Below, piece by piece: positions 47,246 through 59,626 of a DNA stretch of 64,000 nucleotides. Position 1 is the first letter of the stretch, and each line of letters begins with the position of its first letter. Below the pieces are notes generated by a model. It saw only the letters and a list, made by a program, of their open reading frames with translations, was not told the DNA's origin and made no database searches. The position numbers were made by a program, and so were the translations under genes. Where the stretch lies: assembly GCA_038030265.1 (NCBI GenBank), contig CM075942.1, positions 46,342,751 to 46,406,750 on the forward strand. Reading direction: 5' to 3'. The DNA comes from Corythucha ciliata (taxonomy: Eukaryota > Arthropoda > Insecta > Hemiptera > Tingidae).

Positions 47246-48850
47246 GTCAAGTTGTTTTTTATTTACACATGTCCATTTTGAATTTCTAGTTTTGTTCTTT
47301 TTTCCTCAAGTATGTCTAGAAATTGTCACTGCGAGTTTTTAGATTGTTTCACAGGGCATTAATAAAGTGAATAACCCACAACTATGCCCTGGAGAATCTT
47401 TATTTTAAACGGTCGACCATGCGCGAGTTGTTGGACTTCTTTTCCGGATATTTCAACGTGCGCAAGTGGCTCCAATCCTCTTCCAGGAATCACGACACAA
47501 GCCACCGGGAAATCCGTCACTCATGTTTTTTATGGAATACGTCATGTTTCTGAGTTCAAGATAATTTTTTACAGAAGTGTTGTGTATTTTTGGGTATGTT
47601 TCTTCAGGGGTCGATCCTCTGATAGCAAAGAGAAATACAGGGCTAAGAAATTACGAACGTTTATTTCACACAATAATCGCTCGCAAGCAAGAAACAAACT
47701 AATTCAGAAACATTATATGTACCAGCACTGCGGATGAGAAGACCCGTGGTTCGAGCACGGCGAGAACTGCATGAGTGTGGCGACTTTTGTTCAAATCCTT
47801 GTTTCGCAGTCCTCAAGAGATGGAGCGGCTCTTTCTGAACTCGTGACTGTCTCGCCCATGTAATATTTTTCCTAGTATGTTGATCGAACGCGATCAGGGC
47901 CACTTATTTTAGAAAATAAACACCAAAATACACTTGAAAACACGGCTACGTGCCACGATCGATGACATTTACAATGAAATCGTATGAACATCAAGTCGTC
48001 CACGCTTTGAGAACGAGAGTGTTGACGAGTTTGATTTAGGTTTTACCGAACAAATTCCCCGAAATACTCCTTGTTCATTCTAACACGGGCTATTTTTTTT
48101 GTAATTTTGCATTAATCTCAGGGAGGAGGTGCAAGGTAAATAGACTTACAGAGGTATGCTCGTAACTAAGGAAATTGTTGTCAAAATTGACGTAAATTCA
48201 AGGTTCTGAAGGTGTACTTTGGCGGCCATATTTGTGACAACCCTTCTACCCACCCCCCAGCCCATTCAGGCTTTCTCCAGTTATTTACCTCTATGATGCC
48301 CACCGACTTTGATTGCATTAGGGTTTACCGAGCTCGGAATGGATATGTATAATAGTATCCTCCAGAAACTCACAATTTCAGAAATAGTTTCGGATGTACG
48401 GAAGTCCATAATTTCGTGGTAGAATCGACTTATCGGACGCAAAATTCGGTTGATGTTTACGTAACTGGCGATTTTATCACAGAAACACGCTGATATTTCG
48501 GCGTATACGCGATGCTGAATATACATATATGTATACGCCGTCCGCTGAACTGGTTGTTCGGCCCAACAGCCGATGATCAACCACCAGCATGGTTATAGTC
48601 TTGATGTTTGCGGATGGGGAGGAGGCAGTATATTGCGCAACTGCATGTCCCTACGCCCATTACGTTGTTGTGGGTGAGTGAATAACTCCCTGCACCGACT
48701 CAGGAGGACGTAGGGCGTTTTGTTCAAAGACATCTCATTTGGACGTGTCATGCGAAGGGTGAGTGGACGACGGCGGAAACGTCTCTTGAAGGTATACGTG
48801 AAATTAAAGCTAGTAAACCTACAATCCTATTAAAAAAACCCTTCTTCCCA
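47246..48850. other. Unassigned sequence
   Basis: Open frames at 47384-47737 (+) and 48281-48580 (-) are unrecognised. A T-arm-like hairpin (CCGTG/CACGG around GTTCGAG) sits at 47744-47760 but no tRNA is supported. Confidence 0.35.
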
Positions 48851-48854
48851 TTAA

Positions 48855-49629
48855 CCCTCCTCTGCTACGGTGCGGTGGTATCACTCATGAGCTACGGTGG
48901 GTCAAATATGACCCATTAAGTTTTTTATGCTTCCGGAAGACAAAAAAAATATATACGAATTTGAACGGACACCGGATTCGTGTTCAAGAGGTTCTGAAAC
49001 GTGAAAAAATGCATCGTGACCCCCACCCCCCACCGTGAGGACAAGCGCAATATTGCATTTTTTAAATGAAATGCACTAAAATTCAAAATCGGGGGGGGGG
49101 GGGGTAAGAAAACCAGTCGTTGAATATAATTTTGAGGTGGAAAATATCCTCTTCATCATTCTGTTCGCTGCAACGCAATCGTCAATTTCCGATTAGCTTC
49201 CATAATCTTCGTCCATTTCTCGCTCGAGTTCTTCATTGAGCACTTTAGAAGACCAACATTTTCTTTTCGACGCCATTTGCCACTGTGAACGATATGATCT
49301 GATGGCTAACACACCTGACAAAGAAATTGGTGAGTAAGACGTCATAAATAATGGTTTTTATTATTGCGTAAGTAAAAACAACTGGAAAGTACCAACTAAA
49401 TTTTTGGTAATTTTTTGCTACCCAGGGTCAAATATGACCCGAGTGAACTTTCAGTCGGCTCAAACATTACAATGGGCATACGTTGGGCGGTTTAAACGAG
49501 GTAGCGTCTTTCTCACGACTGACTAGAAGGGTACTTGAAGCCTTGAACCGGAAAGAGGAGTGGGGGCTTCACTATGGTCAGAGAAGCAACTGCATGGGTC
49601 GGATCTGACCCAACTGTAGCAGAGGAGGG
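48855..49629 (-). mobile_element. Non-autonomous piggyBac-like element (775 bp)
   Basis: TTAA flanks both ends (48851-48854 and 49630-49633), the signature target of piggyBac. The terminal inverted repeats are CCCTCCTCTGCTACGGT and, on the complement, CCCTCCTCTGCTACAGT. Subterminal GGGTCAAATATGACCC palindromes occur near both ends (48899-48914 and about 49425-49440), with a related GGGTCGGATCTGACCC near 49597. Between them only a short N-terminal transposase remnant remains (49193-49276), so this is an internally deleted copy. Confidence 0.9.
49193..49276 (-). pseudogene. piggyBac transposase N-terminal remnant
   Basis: A minus-strand ATG at 49276 opens a 27-codon frame. It starts MASKRKCWSSK and continues with an acidic run containing EELEREMDEDYG, then a TAA stop. 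The same frame resumes after the stop with SEIDDC. A basic start followed by an acidic segment is typical of the N-terminus of piggyBac-type transposases. The catalytic DDD core and the C-terminal zinc finger are absent. Its position inside a TTAA-flanked element supports the assignment. It cannot make a working transposase. Confidence 0.65.
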
Positions 49630-49633
49630 TTAA

Positions 49634-52554
49634 AAGAATACACCCCCGACCCGTACTCCTTTCCTGCGCTGGTTACGCCCATGGCGGTCATTCGAGACAA
49701 AAAACCTGCACACCCCCAGGAGAGGAGCGTGGGGCATAATGAGATGGTGCAGGACTAGCGGTATATACATTCGCTAAACACCCGTTTTCCAGATTGTGGG
49801 AGGTCACTGATGGTATCATAAAAGGAAATTAGAAGCGGAATTTACACGTGGGTCACATCAGGGAGCTGGTCGTCTCAGCAATAAAAATTGGTAACATTTC
49901 TGCTTTTTCTAGATTTTTCCATCTCTCACTGGGGCCTTCTTCGTGGTTGAATTATTTTTTCTCGGGGCGCGTAATTAATTTAAAACGTGCCACAAATATT
50001 GGGTGTATCTTTAGAGGCTGCCTTTTTTTTTATCTCGTCAGCGTTGAAAGTAAATTTGAAACGAATGCTGGAAGACATTAAATTATATTTGTATTCACTA
50101 TCGCAGATAAGGAGTACAAACGAAGACTCCCCTTATCAGCTGTATTGCGCTTTGCTAACGAGAACAATTACCTCAGTGAAAATATGCGGCAATAACTTCA
50201 GATACCGCCGCGCGACTACAGTTTTCCTAGACAGTATACGCCGGTGTTTCACGCCTCTCCAGCGGCTTCGGCCGCTTATAGAGTCCTCAAGTCCAACGTT
50301 AAGGCTAAGCCCCCCTCCCCCTTTACGAACTATAAACGTAGAGCCCCACGGAGAGAGTTTGAGTGTGCATTGGAATTACCGTAGAGGCCTGCGGCCTCTC
50401 AGAGGCCGTTTGATAAGATCACGCGTGACCTGTTTAAGCGGTGAGGGGAGTGGAGAAAATGTCCACCTTCGCGTCAAAGATTCTGAATAAACGTTATCGC
50501 TTTCAGAGGTGCATTCTTTCATTGGAATTGGAATTTTATGTTAACTTTTTTGTGTTTTTTTTTGTTTTGTAAAAATAATAATAATAATAATTTATTTCCC
50601 CCAGAGGCATCATTCTGCTTCAGAAAATTGAACTTCGTCATCCTGCGCCCCTTCCCCCCCCCCTGAATTCACGTTAACAAATTAAATTTGCCCTTCTTTA
50701 CAAAAAAACACCACAAAAATGTTGGAAAAAGGTAAAATGGTTAAAAAACATAATAAATTAAGGCAATTAGCCACGGAAGGGCTTCGTCACGACAAATGAT
50801 TTTGACAGAAGTCGTTCCACGAAATATATAATCAACTTTTCCCCGGGCTAAAGGGCGAAAACAATTAAAAACGATTGTATATATGTATTGGGTTAAAGTC
50901 CGTAAAGGACATCATCCGAAAAAGAAGGTACGAAGTTAAAAGTGCTGGAGGGGAGGGGGAGCTGGTGCTTTTTGTTCAACCGTCTAATGTACCGTGTCAT
51001 ATAGGGCATGTCCCTCTCTCAATGTCGCAAAGACGTTTTCTCTCGTTTTCGTTGTTATTGTTGTACCTGCCTACTATACGTTTTTCTTTTTTGTAACTTT
51101 TGGAGCTGAGGCCCCGACCTTGGTCGGTGAAAAAGAAGAGAAGGAGGAGGCCTCAGTGCGAAAATTGTTAATAAGAGGCCCGAACCTGGTGAAAAAAAAA
51201 ATGAAGGCGGAGAATAATAGCAGAAGGTGTCAAGTTATTTCAATTCATTCAGGGGTGTGTTCAGCGGAACTGTCCTCGAATGAAGGTGTAAATAACTGGA
51301 ACGGAGGGGTATGGGGGTAATTATTTAATTTGTTGGGTTATTTCTTATTTTTTACAATGTAAACTATAGAAATGATCAAAATGGCGCCTATCCAATCCCA
51401 ATTAGCCGGAGGCTAAAGAGTTTTGCCTTGGAGGTTGTTCTACTATTGTTGACAAAAAACGTCTATTTACATTTATTAATTATTATTGTTTTCCCCCGTT
51501 TAGGAAATCAAATTGTTTACTCTTAAAATCCTTCTCTGGAACAGATTTTTCGAGTAGAATTCAGCTATAGGTACTAATAATAATTTAAAATAGTTGGCCA
51601 CCTAAAGACATTAAAAAGTCTAAACAACAATAAAAACGGTTTGAATCACTCAATCCCAACTCATCAGTACAACCTTGAAACACTCACCCGATGACACTTC
51701 GTGACATTCTCCCCTGATACCGTCACGGGTAAAAACCAGCCGAGGGGGGTCTTGTTTCAATCGGGTTACACGGCATTAGAAATGACAACTTTTAAAAGGT
51801 TGTATTATAAAGGGAATGGTGAGGGGGGACCTTTCACTTTTATGTGTCTCGACTTTTTCCTATATGCGAAGTGACAATAAGTTTCTCCCCCCACTCACCA
51901 CCAACCCTGGACAACGCACTCCACAGAAGTGAGATCCTTGAGTGTGTCACGAAATGCGAACATTGTGAAAGAAGAAGCGTCGAATTTCAAAGCCCCTTCT
52001 TTTCGCTCTCACACAAGGGAAGTTTTTAAAATTCTAATTCGATGTTTTTAGTTTTCTTCATATGAATGTGAGCCCGTTCGGGTCAGAAGCCTCGTAATTT
52101 TTAATTAAAATTAATGGGATGTTGTACAATTTCTGTTGGATGGCTGTTTTTCGTTTCGTGACTCATTCCCGCGCGGGTACGGAATGATTCACAATCCAGT
52201 CTTCAGTTTTTGAAAATGGAGAAAGAAAAAAAAATGTTCTCAAGGCTTGAAGGCGAGGCTTAGCACATTTTTTGTTTTCGACAAATTCCAACACAATCAT
52301 ACCTAGATTATGGGATTTAAAAAGCAATATAATGGAGCTTTTTATGCTAGGTTTGGAGGCTACGCGCATTATCATTTTTTCTTAAAAGCGTGCAAAAAGG
52401 TGCAAATTTTACTCGATGTGGCGACTATTGCCTCATACAATTCGTATTTGCATTTCAACGCAGCCTCATTCTAAAGCCGATTCAATGTCGTAAAAACATT
52501 CCGTAAACATTCTATTGAGCCCTATAACATTTGCCACGAGGAAAAGTAATGGAT
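49634..52554. other. Unassigned sequence
   Basis: The longest unassigned, non-repetitive open frame in the window is at 49987-50490 (+, 167 codons). It crosses a CG-rich patch with small hairpins (AGCGGCTTCGGCCGCT near 50260; GAGGCCTGCGGCCTC near 50385). I recognise no domain in it. An AAT tract lies near 50573-50592. Confidence 0.35.
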
Positions 52555-52615
52555 TTATTAGCAGACGAAGCAAATTTCACGGGTTTCGCTCTTTAAAACC
52601 CATGTATTCATCGGT
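52555..52615 (-). repeat. Isolated family-A units
   Basis: Contains AAATTTCACGGGTTTCGCTC followed by TTTAAAACCCA, close to one reversed family-A unit and part of another. Surrounding sequence is not repetitive. Confidence 0.4.
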
Positions 52616-55600
52616 CTGGCCACTGGGACATGATGAGAGATTTCCGCTGCGGGTCCCAATCTGTGTAGTCCCGCCTCTGCTTCAGAGGCCATTCGATTTT
52701 GAGGTCAATTGAGGCGGGTTGTAGGAAAAAAACCCGCTGGTGGTGAACCCTTATAGCTCCACAGAAAATATATGCATAGGGATGAATCATGACCATGGAA
52801 ACCAGGGGTACCAAGTATTTACTTTGGACTTCCACTGTTTCAGGATCTTAAAAAGAAAACCCGCTCGAGTGATTCATCCTTAACTGATCAAAAAGTCAAT
52901 AATTCTTTCTTTTCATGAAGTACTTCAAATCGATTGCCCCCTCCACCCTATTCCTCATAAAAGCGTAGTGTACTCGATAAAACCCGAATGTGTTCCACCT
53001 TTGAAAGTCAGCGAAGGCTCTAAAACTTTAAAATAATCTCCTCGCCCTCACCTCTCTGCGGTCCATAACTTATCAGTCTGAACGATTAGCGTAGGCGATT
53101 TTTTGGATTCGTTTTCTCGTGCTTCAAATAAAACAATGTCAAGTGTTAATGGTCTCGGCGTGTACTCCGGAGGGGAAAATAAAAATCTTGAAATATTTAT
53201 TAAAAGTATTATTTTCGAGCGCTCAGACCGTGAAATTACGATGCACAGGAAATAAGTTGTTTGTTTTTTTCTCTCTCTCTATCTTTTAGTTTTTTCAAGC
53301 AAAGATTTTGTACTGATTGCATTGTTATAATGACTTTTTCCTAGTTTATAAGCATTTCTTTCAAGCAAATTTGTTTTTTTGCTTGTATGCTATCTGAGCA
53401 ATCTGAAATAATTTCTGCAGCGAAAATCGCTCTAGTGAGCAATAATGTCCCATTAGAGGTGGGTCCAGGTCAAAATCCTGGCTCATGCGTGTTGTTCTTT
53501 CAGAAATAATTGGTCTGGGGGACTTGGGAAAATCTATTCGTTCAGTGGTTAACTCCTCGTGACTTGACGGGATTTTGACGTACTTATTCAGTTGGACGTA
53601 CAGTCGTCTGTGGTCCCCCACTCCTATGGTAAAAGTTGTGATCAATAAAATTGTGGAGCCTTGAAATTTGTAACAACGAAGTTGAAAAATATTCGGATAA
53701 TTAGCTCAGGCGTGCAATTGTGTCAATTTTCTTGTTCTTAAACTAATTTTAAGAACAAACTAGGCGCTTCCTCATTTTCTTTTTCCGCGAAAATAATTTC
53801 ATAGCGAGCTTTTTCCTCCACCTACTTATCTATCGAAATTGTTGTTTTCAACTGTTGGAAAAATGTATAAAAAAATACTTTTTCATCAAATGAGAGGCAG
53901 TCTGCCGTCGGAATGGAATGAGGCCGGAGTACTTGAAGAAGCCCGCCAAGGCGATGTCACCTCTTCTTCTTCACTGTTCCCATGATAAAAACTCTTTTGA
54001 GAACGTCTTACCGTTTCCCCGTTATATGATCCCTTCCCGCCCATTACCGTTCGCACCATTTCCATTCCTTTCGTCGTCCACTTTTTGCCTCTTGGGGAAA
54101 TATTTGTTAAGCTTCGCTGGCATTTTTGCAAATTTGCATTAGAAAGGTTATGAGAGGGTCTCTCGACTTCTTGAGAGAGTGGAGAGGGAGGGGAATAAAA
54201 TTAGACCGTTATAGCCGCCTCCCTCTCACTCTTTCTGTTCGTATAAGCGTTGGTTTACTAGTTTTGATTATCTGATGCTTAGTTATTTATAACTTCATTT
54301 TTAAAGAATTCTCGCTTATTTCCATTTCATTTTATCGGGACGTTTAATGTAAATTGGAGAAAGTCTTGAAAATAGTCTCGTATAGTAAATGACCAATAGA
54401 AAAGGTGTTTTTTTTCTTCTTCAAAGGACAAACTGATTATTAGACGGCTTCTTCAGCCCTCCAAACATGAACAAACCGGTTATAACATCCGATTCCAAAT
54501 TAACGGCTGTGTTCCAGTGGAACACCTTATTTCTGGTTACTTTACTCTCACAATGGCGTTTAAGTTACACGTAACATGTCCTTGTAGGTCGTGGCCTCAA
54601 TATTTGTAACAATAAAATTGTTCGATGATTTGAATGCACGCTAGAGGCGGTTTCTTAAAGGGCTGTATAGCTCAAAAAAGGGTTAAATCAAGTTCTAAGC
54701 CCAAGGTCATTTATGCGCGTTTTGGAATGCTTGCCATCTTCAAGTTCAGAACTAAATATTGAGAGAAAAAACAAAACAAAAACTGGATAAAAAAATAGCC
54801 GGTTTGAGGCCTTAGTGGAATGTGTATCGATAAACTGCCTGTCTTTTCTAAATTTTTTCATGTTTTGGTATCATTTTAAAGTAGATTAGACGACTGTATG
54901 TTTCCAAAACTTTTTTAGCCTCATAAAAAGTCACTATTCCTATTTATATTATCGCTTCCCGCTTGAACCGCTCAATATAAGGGAAGTGAGGCCATAACTG
55001 TGTAGCAACCACACAAGATTTGCTGAACGGGCCATTGTAAAAAAGGTGACATTTGATATTACTATACGATGCCAGCAGGTAGGCAGGGAATTTTTCGGAA
55101 GGCTTCCTTCTCATTTATAACATTATAAAAGGTCGGGGGAAGTCTACTTGATAAGGCAGGTGTCCATTAGCGTGTGTTTAATAATAGCCCGACCATGCCC
55201 AACCGGTGGTATAGCCGGCCGTTCCGGTGGAATGGAAAAACCGCGAGAAACTATAGACTCACGCGTACTTTCTCAATACAAAATGACGTGAATCGCTGTA
55301 TGAAACGGAATTTGGTTAAATTGCGACCCATCAGATCTGGGTTGTGATGTTGGAACAAGTATACAGCCTTGAAAAGGCGAAGCGAGAGTATAATACACAT
55401 GAGTGCTCCCGGTGAAGTTTATTAACTTCACACTGACCTCTTTCAATCTTATCGTTTAGAACTATAACCATTCCCTCAACCTTTTCATAAAAATTATGAA
55501 ATTATATGTATACTATGCATACATATAGATAGTGATGGAAGTTAATTATTGATTTGCTGAGGGCAAGACTAATTTCCTGACTCTAATAACAATAAAACAA

Positions 55601-56504
55601 AATATTGGCTGGATTTGTCCAAAACAATTTTTTGCATGCTCATACTTAGTTGTTTATATCTGCTATACTGACTGTCACGTTCGACTTGCCGTACTGATTT
55701 TCCCATGATTTTTATGGCACCCTTGGCCACGGTAACGTTTGAGAACCGTTTAAGGCGATTCATGCGTTCATGTCACTTTGTGGATGGACAGAAAGAGAGG
55801 ATTAAAAAAGCCGAACAACGCTCAATTGAGTCAATTGACGGCAATGAAGTCAAAACAAGAGCCATGGCACTGGAGGACCTGATCGCTGGCCCGCTCTAGT
55901 CACAAGCGTGGAATTCTACGCACTCTGAAAACAGCCTAATGCATCTTAAAGTGGCGGAATAAATTGTGAGCCCTCTTATACGGCTCGTTTGACAGAAAAT
56001 TCTGTTCGATTTTCGCACTCCCGGTGTCGTGAAACCCGATATTCTCGTCAGAGCCGTGGCTATATGTGGGTGATGCAATGGGGTGTGGGTATGAGTCGTG
56101 ATTGAGGCAAAAGCTAGTTGTTTTTTTTGGTAGCTGTGATATTTCGGGTCAAAGGAAAAATGTGCCTGCCCATTGTGCCACCCTTTTGGAAAAGTTGCCC
56201 AGCGGGGAGACATGCAAGGGCCTTCAAGGTTGCGCGGTCGCCTGGTCTGGTCTGGTGGTCACTGGTAATTCCTGTCGGAATCACATTTCCCGTTCCTCGT
56301 AAATTCTAAGTCGACAAATAATTCAGATAATCCAAAACTCAAGTGATTGATCGCCAGAGACTATAGTGGCCAGTTGCTTTTTCCAATGGTTCAATCCAGC
56401 GAAATTTTATTTAATTAATATTTTTTAGAGCAAGTTATAGAGCCGACACCGAGACATTTTATCACAGGAAGCCTTCCCATAGCAAAATCTGTTTTGAATG
56501 TGCC
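52616..56504. other. Unassigned sequence
   Basis: The open frame 53361-53645 (-) has a balanced, protein-like composition but no ATG and no known domain. The opposing frames at 55569-55763 (-) and 55705-55899 (+) overlap and are also unrecognised. No transposon ends resolved. Confidence 0.35.
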
Positions 56505-57240
56505 AACTTCTCGAGATTTTTTATTTTGAAGGAGCGAGAGCGACCAAATTGACGTTTTGAGTGAGCCAAACCCGCGAAAAGGTTTTTATTTCAGTGAACC
56601 GATCCCGTCACATTGGTTTTTAATGGACTGTGACAAAAAATTATCTTTTTGAGAGGAGTCAGTCCACCGAAATAAATTGCTCTTTGCAATGAGCCCAAAA
56701 CCCTGGAATTTTGATTTTAAAGCATTGGTCAATAGGGGAGCCTACACCACGAAATTGGTTTCTGATATGCCTGATTTGTTATTTCGGATTTTAATAAGAG
56801 CCAAACCGGCGAATTTGCTTTGAAAGAAGAATTGATTTTTTGAAGGACCCAAACCAGTAAAATAGGGTGCCAGCTCCACAAACTAGTTTGCATACGCTAA
56901 ATCCGTGAAATTAGCTATTTGAATGAGCCAAACCCGAGGATTTTGTTTTTCGGAATAGTAAACCCCGCAAAATTGACCACGGAATGCGCTAAATTTGGTT
57001 TTTGATGCAATTACACCTACGAAAAATTTTTTTTTTTTTTGGTGAGCCACCCCCGCGAAATTTTGATTTTTCTAGAAGCGAAGCCCACCATATTGGTTTT
57101 GAATGAGCCAAATCCACAAAATTATGTTTTCCGAAAAGCCGAACTCAATTGATTTAATATGTTGGAGTTCAAACCCACGATTTTGTTTTGTTTTTTTGGC
57201 GAGCCAATTCCGCGTTACTGGTTTTGAACTGTCCAATCAA
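56505..57240 (+). repeat. ~31-bp minisatellite, family A (third array)
   Basis: Units such as GTGAGCCAAACCCGCGAAAA then GGTTTTTATTT (about 56562-56592) and GAATGAGCCAAACCCGAGGA (about 56922) are in the same orientation as the 13.4-14.6 kb array. Unit spacing is about 30 bp but more disturbed by indels. It ends where the LINE-containing segment begins. Confidence 0.8.
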
Positions 57241-57504
57241 GGGGAGAGTATACCTACGTCGGGGCCGACTATATTTAAGCTTTAAACGAGGCCTGAGAGC
57301 CTGATCCTACGGATAGACCGACCCATCTAACTTGTAGAGGGGTGACAAGAGGAGTTGAGATTAGGATAGGACAGGTTCTACAAACTTTCCGACAAGAAGA
57401 AATAGGAGCCCGTCGGGTGTAGGATGGTTGAGACCTTTCTACCATTCTAGCCTAGGAGACCAACCGTTTTGACTCTCCGACAGGCCTACACACTATCCGA
57501 CCCT

Positions 57505-58073
57505 AGGATCCTATAACTTGATGTTTCTGAATTTGTCCAAGTGCTCTGTCTTTTCGTTCCATCGCTCTACTGCACCTATTGGTTATGACTACGAGTTGAA
57601 TGTTGTACGGAGTGGCATTAGAAGAGGAACGCATGTTAGGGATCTTGGTGTCTGGTTTGATCAGAGACCTTCGATTACCATGTCGATGCAGTCTGAAAGA
57701 AGGTGCTTAGGGTACTGGGATTAGTCCTCCGATGCATCCGAGACTTTAGAAACCCCTCTGTAGGCCGATTCTAGATTATGCGGTACCCCGCACTAGTATT
57801 ACCCAGGCACCCTAGTTCTTTGATTGTGAGAAGTAAAAGAGCCGATCTCTCGTTGCTGATTCGAATCGTTCGAGGACTGGTGGATTGTCCTGATCTTCTG
57901 GAGAAAATTCGGTTCTGCGTGTCTGCTAGGAATACCCGCGTGGCGTCCACGTTTTATGTCCAGCTGAGCGCAACTGATTACCTCTTCCGAGAGTAATGAG
58001 ACTGGCAAATCAACTCGATATCGATCTCTTCCGCGTGTGTTTCGTTGGTTTAAAACAAAAATTCTGCCATTGA
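57505..58073 (+). pseudogene. CR1/Jockey-type LINE reverse-transcriptase C-terminal relic
   Basis: Three short plus-strand frames follow one another in the order of a non-LTR retrotransposon's end. First (57518-57724) comes LNLSKCSVFSFHRS, then VRDLGVWFD, the conserved region after the YADD box of CR1/Jockey-group reverse transcriptases. After a frameshift comes VLGLVLRCIRDFRNPS and, following a deletion and a stop, the frame at 57778-57996 with IVRGLVDCPDLL and a TFYVQLSATDYLF stretch. The last piece, in another frame, has MRLANQLDIDLF and stops at 58071-58073. The catalytic part, endonuclease and ORF1 are missing, as expected of a 5'-truncated insertion. At least two frameshifts make it inactive. 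Confidence 0.8.
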
Positions 58074-59618
58074 CTTGTAATATAGATTTATTTTGCACTT
58101 ATTATTAATATTTGAATTTTTATTTATTTATCAATTGGTTTGTTGAATTCCTTGTTAATTTTCTCCTCCGGTCACTGGCTTGTCTCACGTAGTTCCATTA
58201 TTTTTTGATTGCTATATGGATAAAATGGCCTTGTCCCGTATATGTAAAAATGAATAAGTAGTGACGCGGAACGATGTGTAGGGGCCTTAGTTTTGCTTGA
58301 AAGAAACAAACGGGTGTTACATATTTTTTTTTTGAACTAATATGAAATTTAATGTTTTGAAGAGCTAACGTACCTGTCGTTAAGGAAAGGAGGAACACCT
58401 TCTCAACGTCCCTTCAAATTCAAATATTGATACCCCAGCTACCAGTTGGAACGAATGAAAATTATATAAAATGAAATAATAGGAGAATAAATTAAAAAAG
58501 TAGAAATAGTGAATAAAAGTAACCCCAAAAAAATCATGAAAGGACAATGTAGTAAGTGATTTTCTGTAAGGCATCATCGAGGCGGCCTTCTTTTTATCGC
58601 GGTTTTTTCTTTCACGTCAGCGGCTAAGGTCCCCCCTGTCGCCGTTCCTGGTCTCATTCGCTGTAATAAACACGTATGAGCATCCGTTAATCCGTGCAGG
58701 AAGCATGTAACCTTACCCTTCCACGCGTTATATTTTTTATACACTTCCCTTACATAATCGGATAATTCCAATTTTTCGGTGAAAAAAACTTTGACCCTGA
58801 TAAAGCCCTCTTCTTTTCATTAGCTCAAGTTAGTCTTTTGTGACTCGTTGCATTTTTTTTTTTTTTCTTTTGGATTAACAATTTTCACGGAAGGATTCTC
58901 TTCCTTATAACAACCCTTGATCATAAAGTAGTGTGTTTTCATTCAAGTGAAAAATTCCCTATTTTCCCCAAAATAGATAGCAAGGGTGTTGAAATTTACT
59001 TTGACTCGACAGTTTCCCATAGTGAAAGTATCCCTTCCAAACATGAGGACAGTGTTCCTCGTCGCCCACTTATACTGCCTCCCATCAACAGAATTGCGCC
59101 CGTGGCCATCACGGACGGCTCTCATTGCACCTGTTTTACACTTTCATAAAACAGTCGAATAGTTTTTCTTCACTAGTAGTATGGGGTATGTGTATGGAAT
59201 AAATACTAACGTGGGAATCAAGAGAAAGAGAAAGTGAACTCTTAAAAAGCATAAATTCCCACCCACACGGACAACAATAACAGAATCTTCTACGACGTAA
59301 TTTTCACGTTCTATAAACTGTACCTACCTGTACCTGTACCTTTTTATATTAATAAAAAGTGTGTTGCTTAGAGGGGGAAAAACGCTTGTTTCACCCGATT
59401 TTCGTTTTCTTAATTTACAAGAAACCATAAGTGACTACGTCTACCTTTATTGCCTCAACTTTGCAGTAAAATATTGTCTGACGGCATTCAGATGAACCTT
59501 GAAAAAACACTCACTCAAGTGTGAGTCAGATGCTATTAAAATCCATGGTCCAATACAGTGCATTACTGGAGTGAACTGCAGGCAACTTTTAAGTCTGATG
59601 AGGATGGCGATTAAATGT
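58074..59618. other. Unassigned AT-rich DNA
   Basis: The first part may be LINE 3' tail. No poly-A or repeat tail is clear. GTACCT words repeat near 59322-59341. No gene recognised. Confidence 0.35.
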
Positions 59619-59626
59619 GTATCAAT

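Noticed and set aside
47721..47770. tRNA gene suggested by a T-arm-like hairpin (CCGTG/CACGG around GTTCGAG)
   Set aside because: No box A, D arm or pairing acceptor stem lies upstream, and the loop is shifted by one base from a true T loop. At most it is a short tRNA-derived relic.
53361..53645. 94-codon minus-strand frame with balanced composition
   Set aside because: It has no ATG start, no clear splice sites and no family resemblance, so a gene call is not supported, though it would be worth a protein search.
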